Assembly (NCBI GenBank): GCA_965215775.1
Contig: CBDCEG010000005.1
Coordinates: forward strand, 1-34,779
Direction of reading: 5' to 3'
Source: CBDCEG01 sp965215775
GTDB lineage: Bacteria; Pseudomonadota; Gammaproteobacteria; Cardiobacteriales; Ostreibacteriaceae
Length of the DNA: 34,779 nucleotides
Of the stretch, positions 6,666 through 15,240 are shown in pieces (the first letter of the stretch is position 1; each line of letters opens with the position of its first letter). Under the pieces are notes generated by a model that saw nothing but the letters and a program-made list of their open reading frames with translations, was not told the origin of the DNA and did no database searches. The translations under genes and the position numbers were made by a program.

Positions 6666-7499
6666 ATGAGCTGTTATATATTAAAAATTGATTGTTTAGA
6701 TGAAAAAGGTTTGGTTTATAAAATATCTGAATTAATTTATAAAAATAATCTGAATATTGAGAAAAATACTGAATTTGTAGATGAAGATAGTAATAGGTTT
6801 TTCTTTCGTGCAAGAATAATAGGGAGTTTTGATACTATTCTAATTAAATCACAATTAAAAGAAATTCTACCAAAAGATGCAAATATATTTCTAAAAATAA
6901 GAAAACCTAAAAATATAGTAATTATGGCAACCAAAGAGCTACATTGCCTTGGCGATATTCTTTTGAAGAATTATAGTGGTGAATTAAATGCAAATATACA
7001 AGCTATTATTTCCAACCATAATCATCTTCGCCCACTAGCTGAAAAGTTTGATATTCCATATTTTTATATTCCAGCGGAGGATTTGGAGCGAAAACAACAC
7101 GAACAAAAAGTGCTTAAAACTTTGAGTGAATTTAGACCAGATTTTATAGTTTTGGCAAAATATATGCGAATATTAACAAGTGATTTTGTTAAGCCTTATG
7201 ATGGTAAAATTATAAATATTCATCATTCTTTCTTACCTGCTTTTATAGGTGCAAACCCTTATAAACAAGCACATAAAAGAGGTGTGAAAATAATTGGGGC
7301 AACAGCACATTTTGTGAATAATGATTTGGATGAAGGACCAATAATCGTTCAAAATGTTATAAATATAAACCACGAAATGAGCTGGAAAGATATGCAAAAA
7401 GCAGGAAGAAATGTGGAAAAAATCGTTCTTTCAAATGCATTAGACTTAGCTTTTGAAGATAAAATTTTTGTAAATAATAATAAAACTATAATTTTTTAG
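6666..7499 (+). CDS. purU: Formyltetrahydrofolate deformylase PurU
   Basis: A 277-aa PurU. It hydrolyses 10-formyl-THF to formate and THF, supplying formate for PurT-type purine synthesis and balancing one-carbon units. Residues 1-80 form an ACT domain (CYILKIDCLDEKGLVYKISE). The formyltransferase-type catalytic domain starts at about residue 85 (KNIVIMATKELHCLGDIL). It carries the active-site region NIHHSFLPAF followed by GANPYKQAHKRGVKIIGATA and the catalytic-Asp loop NNDLDEGPIIVQ. A good ribosome site (AAAGAGG) lies 7-8 bp upstream. It is the full-length source of the two truncated heads at 5004 and 5885. Confidence 0.97.
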   Translation: MSCYILKIDCLDEKGLVYKISELIYKNNLNIEKNTEFVDEDSNRFFFRARIIGSFDTILIKSQLKEILPKDANIFLKIRKPKNIVIMATKELHCLGDILLKNYSGELNANIQAIISNHNHLRPLAEKFDIPYFYIPAEDLERKQHEQKVLKTLSEFRPDFIVLAKYMRILTSDFVKPYDGKIINIHHSFLPAFIGANPYKQAHKRGVKIIGATAHFVNNDLDEGPIIVQNVININHEMSWKDMQKAGRNVEKIVLSNALDLAFEDKIFVNNNKTIIF

Positions 7500-7523
7500 A
7501 ATTTATTACTATTTAAAAAAACA

Positions 7524-7552
7524 TTAGCAGATATTCTGTTTGTTTGTATAAT
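7524..7552 (+). promoter_or_regulatory. Probable promoter of the rloA-rloB pair
   Basis: TTAGCA (7524-7529) and a perfect TATAAT (7547-7552) are 17 bp apart, in the 119-bp gap before rloA. An imperfect inverted repeat (TTTGTTAA / TTAGCAAA) follows at about 7565-7583 and could be an operator. Confidence 0.5.
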
Positions 7553-7618
7553 AAACCATTGATTTGTTAATTTTTAGCAAATTAGGTATTTATTAATAAA
7601 AAATATAAGGTGTAAGTA

Positions 7619-8902
7619 ATGTTAGTAGAATTTTCAGTAAATAACTTTAAATCAATAAAAGATACTGTAACTTTAAGTATGGTTGCAGATAAAAATGATG
7701 AAAATACATTTGCCCATAGAACTGAAGAGTATCTAAAATTAGCTGCAATATATGGTGCTAATGCAAGTGGTAAAAGTAATATTATTGAAGCTATACTTTT
7801 TCTAAAAAATCTAGTTCTAAACCAAAGTAAAGTCTATCAATCAACTGATGAATTGCCACACAATCCTTTTAAATTAAACACAGAAACTGAAAATTCTCCT
7901 ACTAGTTTTCAGATTATCTTTTTTATAGAAAAAGATAAGTATAGGTATGCAGTTGAGCTTGACGGTGAAGCTATTTATAGTGAAGAACTATATATTGATA
8001 TATATTCTGTGGGTAAATTAAGAAATTCCGAAACTAAGTTATTCACAAGAGATTTAGATAAAGGAGATTATATGAATCCTAAATTTGAAGAAGGATTTGA
8101 ATTTTTTAATAAAAAAAACAAAAAGATAAAAGTAGCAAAAAATCAACTATTTATTTGGAAATGTGACCAAAATGATGGGAAATACTCAAAAAATATACTT
8201 AACTATTTTAAGAATAATTTAAATATTTTAGACTCAAGTAAAAACATAAATAAAATAAACTTGAAAAAATTAGAAAATGATAATTATAAAGAAAAAGTAG
8301 AAGCTATTATTAAGTCAATTGATACTGGAATTAGTGGAATAGTTTTAGAAGAAAAATCAATTCTTGAAGAATTACAAAAAGGGCATAAATTACCAAAAAA
8401 ATTAATAGAAATAATAAAACAAAATGAGGCAACTATGTTGCTAAATATAAAAACAAAGCATAACAAATATAATAATGATAATAAAGTTATTGGTTTTGCT
8501 GATTTTGACTTGCAAGACGATGAGTCTGTTGGAACAAATAAGTTTTTTGCTCTATTAGGTTATATATTATTAGTTTTAGAGAGTGGTGGTATTTTGGTAG
8601 TTGATGAAATAGATGTTCATTTGCACCCCAAATTGGTAAATGTGATTATTGATTTTTTCCATAACAAAAATAAAAACCCTAAAAATGCACAAATTATTTT
8701 TACAACTCATAATGTTAATCTACTAAAAAGTTATAAATTTTCTAGGAGTCAAATATGGTTCACTGAAAAAAACGAATATGGTGCAACTGATTTATACTCT
8801 TTATTAGAATTAAAAGGCGTTAGAAAAGAAGATGATTTTGCTAAAAATTATTTAGACGGTAAATATGGTGGAGTTCCTTATATTTCTGAATTAGAGATTT
8901 AG
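7619..8902 (+). CDS. RloA/AbiLi-like AAA ATPase (probable phage defence)
   Basis: A 427-aa ABC/SMC-type ATPase of the AAA15/AAA_21 group, as in RloA, AbiLi and the PARIS AriA subunit. The N-terminus MLVEFSVNNFKSIKD is the classical start of this family. The Walker A motif GANASGKS lies at residues 46-53. A helical insertion occupies the middle (about 170-290). Walker B with an SMC-like tail, ILVVDEIDVHLHP, is near residue 325, and the H-motif TTHN near 358. It is followed after 3 bp by rloB. By analogy the pair would form a sensor ATPase with a Toprim-like effector that acts during phage infection; this is known for relatives and inferred here. Confidence 0.88.
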   Translation: MLVEFSVNNFKSIKDTVTLSMVADKNDENTFAHRTEEYLKLAAIYGANASGKSNIIEAILFLKNLVLNQSKVYQSTDELPHNPFKLNTETENSPTSFQIIFFIEKDKYRYAVELDGEAIYSEELYIDIYSVGKLRNSETKLFTRDLDKGDYMNPKFEEGFEFFNKKNKKIKVAKNQLFIWKCDQNDGKYSKNILNYFKNNLNILDSSKNINKINLKKLENDNYKEKVEAIIKSIDTGISGIVLEEKSILEELQKGHKLPKKLIEIIKQNEATMLLNIKTKHNKYNNDNKVIGFADFDLQDDESVGTNKFFALLGYILLVLESGGILVVDEIDVHLHPKLVNVIIDFFHNKNKNPKNAQIIFTTHNVNLLKSYKFSRSQIWFTEKNEYGATDLYSLLELKGVRKEDDFAKNYLDGKYGGVPYISELEI

Positions 8903-8905
8903 GTT

Positions 8906-9607
8906 ATGGTAAGAAGAAAAAATACATTTTCTAAAAATAATAAAAATACTAGAAAAAAAGACAATAAACAAACAAGGAAAAAAGTAATAATTGCCTGTGA
9001 AGATAAGAATGCGTCCCCAACTTATTTTAAATTAATAATAGAAAATCTAATTACAAAAAAGAAAATAACCCAAAACTCTTTAGTTATAGCAAAACACAAA
9101 AATACTGCTCCAACTGGAGTTTTAAAAGACTTGAAAAATACCAAAGATTGGAACAGCTTTGATAAAGGTTATAGATGGATTGTAATAGATAGAGATAAAC
9201 AACAGCAAAAAGGAAAAGGACATGAACTAGAAGATTTTAATAGTGCAATTTCACAAGCAAACTCTAGTGACATTGAGGTTGCATATTCTAATGATAGTTT
9301 TGAATTATGGTACTTATTGCACTTTGATTATATTTGTAGTGCTATGACGAGGGGAGAAATAAATAAAAGACTTATTAAAAAATTAAAAGCAAAAAATGAG
9401 AAACTATTCTCTAAATTGAATTCTGACTCATTAAAAACTAAAGAAACAACTGAAAAAATATTTGATGAGTTATTGTTATTACAAAAAACTGCAATAAAAA
9501 ATGCAAAAACTTTACTAAAAGAGTATAACCAAACAAATCCAGAAAATAATAATCCATCAACAACAGTTCATAAGCTTGTTGAGCTATTAAATGAATTAAA
9601 AGATTGA
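8906..9607 (+). CDS. RloB/AbiLii-like protein with a Toprim-type fold (probable defence effector)
   Basis: A 233-aa RloB family protein. The first ~26 residues are very Lys/Arg-rich. The family core follows: VIIACEDKNASPTYFKLI, in which the Glu is at the usual Toprim position and the common EGxxTExxYF is changed to EDKNASPTYF; then RWIVIDRDK, an Asp-x-Asp metal motif; then EVAYSNDSFELWYLLHF, the RloB signature (usually SNPxFExWLLLHF). The C-terminus is a Lys-rich helical region ending in a HKLVELL segment. It is encoded 3 bp after rloA and is surely co-transcribed. In AbiL and related systems this partner is the toxic component, so a nuclease role is inferred. Confidence 0.85.
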   Translation: MVRRKNTFSKNNKNTRKKDNKQTRKKVIIACEDKNASPTYFKLIIENLITKKKITQNSLVIAKHKNTAPTGVLKDLKNTKDWNSFDKGYRWIVIDRDKQQQKGKGHELEDFNSAISQANSSDIEVAYSNDSFELWYLLHFDYICSAMTRGEINKRLIKKLKAKNEKLFSKLNSDSLKTKETTEKIFDELLLLQKTAIKNAKTLLKEYNQTNPENNNPSTTVHKLVELLNELKD

Positions 9608-9649
9608 TTATTAGAAATTACTAAAATAACATTTAAAACACAAAAAAAC

Positions 9650-11023
9650 ATGACTAAAAAAGTAGAATTACTATCCCCAGCAGGGACTTTGAAATCAATG
9701 GAATATGCGTTTGCTTATGGAGCGGATGCAGTTTATGCAGGTGCGCCAAGATATAGTTTGCGAGTGCGAAATAATGATTTTATTGGGGAGAATTTGGAGA
9801 AAGGAATTAGCAGAGCACATGAACTTGGTAAAAAATTCTTTTTGACTGCAAATATTATTCCACATAATAAAAAAGTTTCATCTTTTATTGATGATATTAG
9901 ACCAACTTTGGAATTAAAACCTGATGCAATAATTATGGCAGACCCTGGGCTTATGATGATGGTAAAAGAACAGTTTCCTGATATTGAGTTACATTTATCA
10001 GTTCAGGCAAATACGATTAATTACGCAAGTGCTAAGTTTTGGCAATCAATGGGGGTTAGCCGTGTGATTTTATCAAGAGAACTATCAATTGATGAAATTA
10101 AACAGATAAAAGACCATTGCCCAGATTTGGAAATTGAAGTTTTTGTGCATGGTGCTTTATGTATCGCTTATTCAGGTCGTTGTTTATTATCAGGATATTT
10201 CAATCATAGAGACCCAAATCAAGGAACTTGCACAAACTCTTGTCGCTGGAAATATGATACTGTTGCTGGCGAAGAAAATTCTGAAGGAGTTTTTGTTCCA
10301 AAACAAGAAAGTATAATAACTCCAGATTTAAATATTCAAAATTTAGGTGCTAGCAAACTAATATCTAGTATGGATTCTCAAGAAAATCGCAATCCAAAAG
10401 CTGATGGGATTTATTTTATAGAAGAAGAAAATCGCCCAGGTGAGCTTATGGAAATAAGTGAAGATGAACATGGAACTTATATTATGAATTCCAAAGACTT
10501 ACGAGCAGTTGAGCATATAAAAGATTTGGTTGAGGCTGGAGTTGATTGTTTGAAAATTGAAGGACGCACAAAATCACATTATTATGTAGCAAGGACAGCT
10601 CAGCTTTATAGAGAGGCAATTGATGATGCGGTTGCTGGGAAAGAGTTTAACGAACAATTAATTGGTAAATTAGAAAATCTAGCCAATCGTGGTTATACAG
10701 ATGGTTTTTTTAAACGCCACCATACCCAAGATTATCAAAATTATATCGAAAATGTTTCACATAATTCAAACCAAAAATTTGTTGGTGAAATCACTGATTA
10801 TAATAAGGAAACAGGATTGTCAGAAGTTGTTATAAAAAATAAATTATCAATTGGCGATAAGGTAGAGCTTATAAAACCTAGTGGTAATATTGATTTAGAA
10901 ATAACTCATATTGAAAATGATAAAGGCGAAACTATGCAAGTCGCACCAGGCTCTGGACACATTGTTTATATTCCTTTGGGTGAAACTGATGAAGATTTGG
11001 TTTTATTAGCTAGATATGTTTGA
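9650..11023 (+). CDS. trhP: tRNA 5-hydroxyuridine synthesis protein TrhP (YegQ), U32 peptidase-like
   Basis: 457 aa, close to E. coli YegQ in length and sequence (VELLSPAGTLKSMEYAFAYG, SVQANTINYASAKFWQ, SRELSIDEI). TrhP forms 5-hydroxyuridine at U34 of tRNAs, the precursor of cmo5U, using prephenate and an iron-sulfur cluster. The four family cysteines are visible in the CIAYSGRCLLSGYF and GTCTNSCRW region around residues 173-202. GTYIMNSKDLRAVEH and DCLKIEGRTKSHYYVARTAQ follow near residue 285. The C-terminal U32 domain ends in a short acidic tail. The ribosome site is weak. It is probably an independent housekeeping gene next to the defence pair. Confidence 0.93.
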   Translation: MTKKVELLSPAGTLKSMEYAFAYGADAVYAGAPRYSLRVRNNDFIGENLEKGISRAHELGKKFFLTANIIPHNKKVSSFIDDIRPTLELKPDAIIMADPGLMMMVKEQFPDIELHLSVQANTINYASAKFWQSMGVSRVILSRELSIDEIKQIKDHCPDLEIEVFVHGALCIAYSGRCLLSGYFNHRDPNQGTCTNSCRWKYDTVAGEENSEGVFVPKQESIITPDLNIQNLGASKLISSMDSQENRNPKADGIYFIEEENRPGELMEISEDEHGTYIMNSKDLRAVEHIKDLVEAGVDCLKIEGRTKSHYYVARTAQLYREAIDDAVAGKEFNEQLIGKLENLANRGYTDGFFKRHHTQDYQNYIENVSHNSNQKFVGEITDYNKETGLSEVVIKNKLSIGDKVELIKPSGNIDLEITHIENDKGETMQVAPGSGHIVYIPLGETDEDLVLLARYV

Positions 11024-11049
11024 TAATTAAAATATAAAAACAAAAATAA

Positions 11050-12354
11050 ATGAAAAAAACAATAAAAATAATAACAGGTATATTTGTAATAGTTATATTG
11101 TCAGTTTTTGTTTTACAAATAGATGATGATTGGAATCCAGAAGCACAAAAGTGGGTAGATGAAATTAATACAGAAAAAGAAAGTGAAGCTTATCTTTTTT
11201 TGTTAGGAATAGATGTTGGGGAAAATGACAGTCCTATTGAGATAGGCAGAAAAAGGCATAATGCAATAATAGATTATCAAAATAATTTAGAAGTAGAGCC
11301 ACTTAATTATAATAAGATATTGTTAAAACCAGATGGGGATATTTATTGCCAAATTAGCTATGAGGGTTGCTTAAAGAAAATGTTTGAGCAAAGCCTAATT
11401 GCAGAAAAAGAGTTGGTTAAATATTCTGTTCTTTTAAATAGGTATGATGAATTTCTTAGTAAAAAAGAGTTTAAAATAATGACTAAGGCTGATTATTATG
11501 AACCATATATTAGTTTAAGTTATATAACTTCAGCAAATAGAGTTATTTTATTAAAAGCTATCAATTTTGCTAGAAATAAAGAGATAGCAAAGTCTATAGA
11601 AGCTTTATTATCTAATATTTCAAAGCTTAAGCAAAGTTTATATTATCAAGATAGTATTTTTGGAAAGATAGTTTTTCTAGGTATGATTACAGAAAACATA
11701 AATGTAATTTCTGTTATTTCAAATAAATATAATTATGTTAGTAATATTAAAATAAATCCTATATCTAAAAAGGAGTTAAATATAGTTCCTGCAATAAAAA
11801 GAGAGTTTGTTAAAAATGAAGGTGTTATTGCGTATCTTTTAAATGATGTTAATGAGATTAATAGAAAAGTTGTTTTATTTAGCACTGGTGGTGGTCATAT
11901 CGTAGAGGAAACTGAAGTACCTGAATGGATTAATAAGATATTATTTAAGCCAAATATGACATCTAACTATTTTTTAGACTATGTGAAAATGCATATAAAG
12001 TTAGATGGTAAACAATTAAAAGATAATATTGAATATAGTCAACTAAAGGAAAAAAATAATGAGAAAATATCTTTTAGGAATTTATACGGAAGAAAGGTGT
12101 TAAGAACAGGAATTAGAAATATTAATTATTCTTATAATCGGCTGTATAATGTAAATAACAAAATAAAAATATTAAACAAAATGTTACCAAGTAAAATTAA
12201 AGATATGGAAAAAGTAAGTATTACTAATTATGATGGAGAAACTTTCACACCAAAGCTAAATAAAAAAGGTAATAAATTATGTTTTCCTAAAATTCTTCTT
12301 AGCTCCAAATTTGGTTATGATGATGAGAGGAATTGTTTACTAATTAAAATATAA
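11050..12354 (+). CDS. Uncharacterised membrane-anchored protein
   Basis: 434 aa, not recognised. It begins with MKKTIK and one hydrophobic segment (about residues 5-23), a signal anchor or uncleaved signal peptide with no lipobox. The rest is predicted periplasmic and mainly helical, with an early motif DDWNPEAQKWVDEINTEKES and a conserved-looking LFLLGIDVGEN. Two cysteines near residues 98 and 106 (IYCQISYEGC) could form a disulfide. The last part (about 330-434) is basic. Proteins with this signal anchor and an 'EAQ.W...I....ES..YLFLLGID' start occur as hypotheticals in some gammaproteobacteria, from memory only. It lies 26 bp after trhP and 11 bp before the DUF711 gene. Confidence 0.75.
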   Translation: MKKTIKIITGIFVIVILSVFVLQIDDDWNPEAQKWVDEINTEKESEAYLFLLGIDVGENDSPIEIGRKRHNAIIDYQNNLEVEPLNYNKILLKPDGDIYCQISYEGCLKKMFEQSLIAEKELVKYSVLLNRYDEFLSKKEFKIMTKADYYEPYISLSYITSANRVILLKAINFARNKEIAKSIEALLSNISKLKQSLYYQDSIFGKIVFLGMITENINVISVISNKYNYVSNIKINPISKKELNIVPAIKREFVKNEGVIAYLLNDVNEINRKVVLFSTGGGHIVEETEVPEWINKILFKPNMTSNYFLDYVKMHIKLDGKQLKDNIEYSQLKEKNNEKISFRNLYGRKVLRTGIRNINYSYNRLYNVNNKIKILNKMLPSKIKDMEKVSITNYDGETFTPKLNKKGNKLCFPKILLSSKFGYDDERNCLLIKI

Positions 12355-12365
12355 AAGAGGATTGA

Positions 12366-13607
12366 GTGTTAGATATTTTAAAAAACAAAAAACTATGTAA
12401 AGTTAGGACAATTACATCATTTATAACTCTTTCAAAGGATAAAAGTAGTTGGGCGGAGAAAATTAAAAAAACTACAACTTTTGCAAACTCACTTTCCAAT
12501 CAATTTGATAAAAATAACTATGAAGTTCAGAGTTTAAGGATTGTTACAAATGCATTTGGAGAATATTTGGATACAAGCTCACTTGAAAACACAATAAATG
12601 ATATGGCAAAACTTGAGGCAATAATTAAAAATTTGCCTATGGATAATATGCGAATAAGGTTTGCAATAGGTGAGGCGAAAACAGATAAAGAGATAGAAAT
12701 GATACCTAAACTTATTTGTAAATTTGGGGATTTATCAAACTTTTGTGTAAATATTGGCGTTGATAGTTTGGGAATTCCAGATAATAACAAAACTAAATTA
12801 TGTGCCAAAATTGTAAAAATTATTGGGCAAACTAGCAAGAGCGGTGAAGGTAATTTTAATTTCACAGTGAATTATAATTGCAAACCACTTATACCTTATT
12901 TCCCAGCCTCGTTTCATAACAGTTCTGATGAAGATTATTTTGTAATTGGCTTAGAAACTCCTGATTTGTTAGTTGAGGCATTAAAAACATTAAATATAGA
13001 AAAAAATCATAATTTGAAATATAAAAAATCTTATGAAATTATGAATAAAGCTTTGCAATATCACATAGATAATATTTTGGAAATAACTAATGACTTTACA
13101 TATACAAATAAAAACACAAATAAAATTTTATTTAAAGGAATTGATACTTCTGCCGCTCCATCAAAAAATTGCAGCTCTTTGGTAGATGTTTACAAATTAT
13201 TAGGTGTTGATTACTTTGGTGCTGCTGGAACGGTTGAAGCTTCTTCATTATTAACTAAAGTATTTAAGAATATTCAAAACTGTGAGCTTGCAGGTTTTTC
13301 TGGGTTAATGCTGGCGGTTATTGAAGATACTGGGTTAGCACAAGCAACCAAAGATAATTTATTTGATATTCGTTCGTTACTTACATATTCAAGTGTTTGC
13401 GGAATAGGTTTGGACACGGTTCCAATTGAAGGAGATACTTCAGTTAATAAAATTGCTGATATTATGCGTGATACAGGCACAATGGCTTTTAGGCTAAACA
13501 AACCTTTAACAGTTAGATTATTTCCACTTCCGAATTTTAAAGCTGGAGATATAACTAAATTTGAAAGTGATGATTTGTGCAATAGTGCTGTTTTATCCGT
13601 TCCTTAA
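12366..13607 (+). CDS. DUF711 family protein
   Basis: 413 aa with a GTG start preceded by AAGAGG. The N-terminus KVRTITSFITLSKDKSSWAE and the later GIDTSAAPSKNCSSLVDVY, YFGAAGTVEASSLLTKVFK and GFSGLMLAVIEDTGLAQA segments match the DUF711/UPF0210 group, which has a PFL-like barrel, by recall. The biochemical role of this family is not established. The final region has CGIGLDTVPIEGDTSVNKIA and LNKPLTVRLFPLP. It is only 11 bp from the preceding gene, so co-transcription is likely. A short gap separates it from an IS-interrupted gene. Confidence 0.82.
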   Translation: MLDILKNKKLCKVRTITSFITLSKDKSSWAEKIKKTTTFANSLSNQFDKNNYEVQSLRIVTNAFGEYLDTSSLENTINDMAKLEAIIKNLPMDNMRIRFAIGEAKTDKEIEMIPKLICKFGDLSNFCVNIGVDSLGIPDNNKTKLCAKIVKIIGQTSKSGEGNFNFTVNYNCKPLIPYFPASFHNSSDEDYFVIGLETPDLLVEALKTLNIEKNHNLKYKKSYEIMNKALQYHIDNILEITNDFTYTNKNTNKILFKGIDTSAAPSKNCSSLVDVYKLLGVDYFGAAGTVEASSLLTKVFKNIQNCELAGFSGLMLAVIEDTGLAQATKDNLFDIRSLLTYSSVCGIGLDTVPIEGDTSVNKIADIMRDTGTMAFRLNKPLTVRLFPLPNFKAGDITKFESDDLCNSAVLSVP

Positions 13608-13627
13608 GAAATAAATGAGATTGAATA

Positions 13628-13657
13628 ATGGTTTTAAAACATAAAAAATTAATAGAT
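13628..13657 (+). pseudogene. 5' end of a COQ7/ferritin-like gene, cut by IS30 copy A
   Basis: ATG followed by VLKHKKLID runs directly into the IS end, which then adds a stop codon (ICstop). The matching downstream part resumes in frame beyond the element at 14736 (QRAYSGERAAALAYVGH). Joined together the halves give one protein of about 167 aa. The exact junction is uncertain by a few bases because the target duplication is unclear. Confidence 0.7.
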
Positions 13658-14735
13658 ATTTGCTAGATTCTACCTACAAGTGCAACTTTTCAAGTTCAGC
13701 TTGAAAGACTTCATTTGGGGTTTTAAATCCTAGTCGTTTTCGTGGTCTATTATTAATAAGTTCCACAAAATAAGCAAGTTCTTCATCAGAAACATTATTA
13801 AAATCAGTGCCTTTGGGAATAAATTCTCGGAGCAAACCGTTGGTATTTTCATTAGTTCCTCTTTCCCAAGGTGAGTAAGCGTGTGCAAAATAAACATTCA
13901 TTTTCACTTGTTTTTCAATCTCTTGGTGTAAAGAAAACTCTTTGCCATTATCGTATGTCATGCTTATTCGTAACTCATTTGGTAAGTCTTTGAAATCTTT
14001 AACTGTAGCTTCTAAAATAGCTTTTGCAGTTGATTTTTTCACTTTGGAAGCAATTAATTTACCACTTTTTCTTTCAACATTTGTAACTATCGCGCCTTGG
14101 TGATTTTTACCGACAATTGTGTCTCCTTCCCAGTGTCCAACTTCTTTTCTAAGCTCAATATTTTGCGGTCTTTCATCAATCATTCTACGATCTTTTATTT
14201 GATATTTTTCCTTTCTATTATGTTGATATTTCTTACCTTTTCTTCTGAAATACATCTTAACTAATTTTGGGTGATACTTATAAACAAATTGATAAATAGT
14301 CTCGTGGCAAATCGATTCTTGCGCCTCCTCTCGCCACTTTCCAGAAATTTGTTCTGGCGACCAATGTTGCTCTATTTTTATCAAAATATATTTCTCTAAA
14401 ATACTATCAGGTAATATCCTAACATGCTTATTTGCAATAGATTTCCTCTTGGAAACTTTCTCCCATGCCTCTTCACCAACAAAGGTTTCTGCGTTTTTAT
14501 TATTTTTTATGCAGCGGTATATTGTAGTCTTATTTTTGCCTAGTTTTATCGCTATTTCACAAGGATTATAATTCTCCTCAAGCAATGTTTCAATTTTTGT
14601 CATATCAGTTCTGGTTAATTGTGTGTATTTTTTCATAATGTTATTATCTTAGTTAATAAAAATAAAAATAACTAGTTCCAAATTAAAACCTAAAAATAAA
14701 ATTTAGTTGCACTTCGGTTTAGAAACCAGGTTTTA
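13657..14735 (-). mobile_element. IS30-family insertion sequence, copy A
   Basis: A ~1079-bp element defined by comparison with the second copy 1895 bp downstream. Sequence identity begins at TATTTGCTAG and ends at AGGTTTTA. The ends are imperfect inverted repeats: CTAGATTCTACCT at the left, followed by AAGTGCAACT at 13678-13687, against the reverse complement of the right end, which also contains AAGTGCAACT and a TTCTA core. It carries a single transposase on the minus strand. The insertion interrupts a COQ7/ferritin-like gene. TA lies at both edges in both copies, so the target duplication may be TA, or TA may belong to the element. Confidence 0.9.
13674..14636 (-). CDS. IS30-family transposase, copy A
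   Basis: A 320-aa DDE transposase. An N-terminal helix-turn-helix (LTRTDMTKIETLLEENYNPC, then EIAIKLGKNKTTIYRCIKNN) recognises the ends. The catalytic core shows GHWEGDTIVG (first Asp, near 168), ISMTYDNGKEFS (second Asp, near 227) and NENTNGLLREFIPKG (Glu, near 266). The IS30 signature YSPWERGTNEN is present. It is intact and differs from copy B at four residues (V/I, N/D, K/E and E/D), so the two elements are not a very recent identical duplication. Confidence 0.95.
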   Translation of the reverse strand: MKKYTQLTRTDMTKIETLLEENYNPCEIAIKLGKNKTTIYRCIKNNKNAETFVGEEAWEKVSKRKSIANKHVRILPDSILEKYILIKIEQHWSPEQISGKWREEAQESICHETIYQFVYKYHPKLVKMYFRRKGKKYQHNRKEKYQIKDRRMIDERPQNIELRKEVGHWEGDTIVGKNHQGAIVTNVERKSGKLIASKVKKSTAKAILEATVKDFKDLPNELRISMTYDNGKEFSLHQEIEKQVKMNVYFAHAYSPWERGTNENTNGLLREFIPKGTDFNNVSDEELAYFVELINNRPRKRLGFKTPNEVFQAELEKLHL

Positions 14736-15203
14736 CAAAGAGCATATTCTGGTGAAAGGGCTGCCGCACTTGCTTATGTCGGTCATGCCTCATCATTAAG
14801 AAAGAAATTCCCACAAATAGCAGAAAAGATAAAGCAAATTGAAAATGATGAATGGGAGCATCGCGAGGAAGTGCTTAAAATAATGCAAGAATATAAAATA
14901 AAACCATCTAAATATTTTGAGCTTAAGATGTTTTTAATTGGTAAATTTATTGGTTTTAGCTGTCATTTTATTGGTAAGTTTATGCCTTATTTTTTTGCAG
15001 GCAAATTGGAAAATTTTAATGTGAATATTTACTCTCGTATGGATGAATATTTTAAATCATTAGGAATAAATAAACATTATGAAATCCTGTTAGAAATGGA
15101 AGAAAAAGAAAGAGAACATGAGGTTTTCTTTTTTGAAATGGTTAAAGATAGTAAGTTACTACCGATTTTCTCAATGCTATTCCGCTGGGGTAGAAATCTT
15201 TGA
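14736..15203 (+). pseudogene. 3' part of a COQ7/ferritin-like gene, cut by IS30 copy A
   Basis: The frame is open from inside the IS end and reads QRAYSGERAAALAYVGHASS, then IENDEWEHREEVLKIMQEY and, near the end, EILLEMEEKEREHEVFFFEM. The Glu in SGE, the ExxH in EWEH, a middle Glu (GKLENF) and a final ExxH (EREH) match the di-iron ligand pattern of COQ7-like hydroxylases and ferritin-like proteins. With the 5' piece at 13628 the original gene would be about 167 aa, short like bacterial COQ7. A later GTG at 14871 is open but would lose the first iron ligands, so the gene is most likely non-functional. If it once hydroxylated demethoxyubiquinone, that step is now lost or done elsewhere. Confidence 0.75.
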
Positions 15204-15240
15204 AAGTATAGATTCCTTTAAAATAAAAAATAAAAAATAA

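Noticed and set aside
14871..15203. Intact 110-aa gene starting at GTG 14871
   Set aside because: The frame is open well upstream and encodes the first iron-ligand motifs (SGE, EWEH). The GTG is internal to a gene truncated by the IS.
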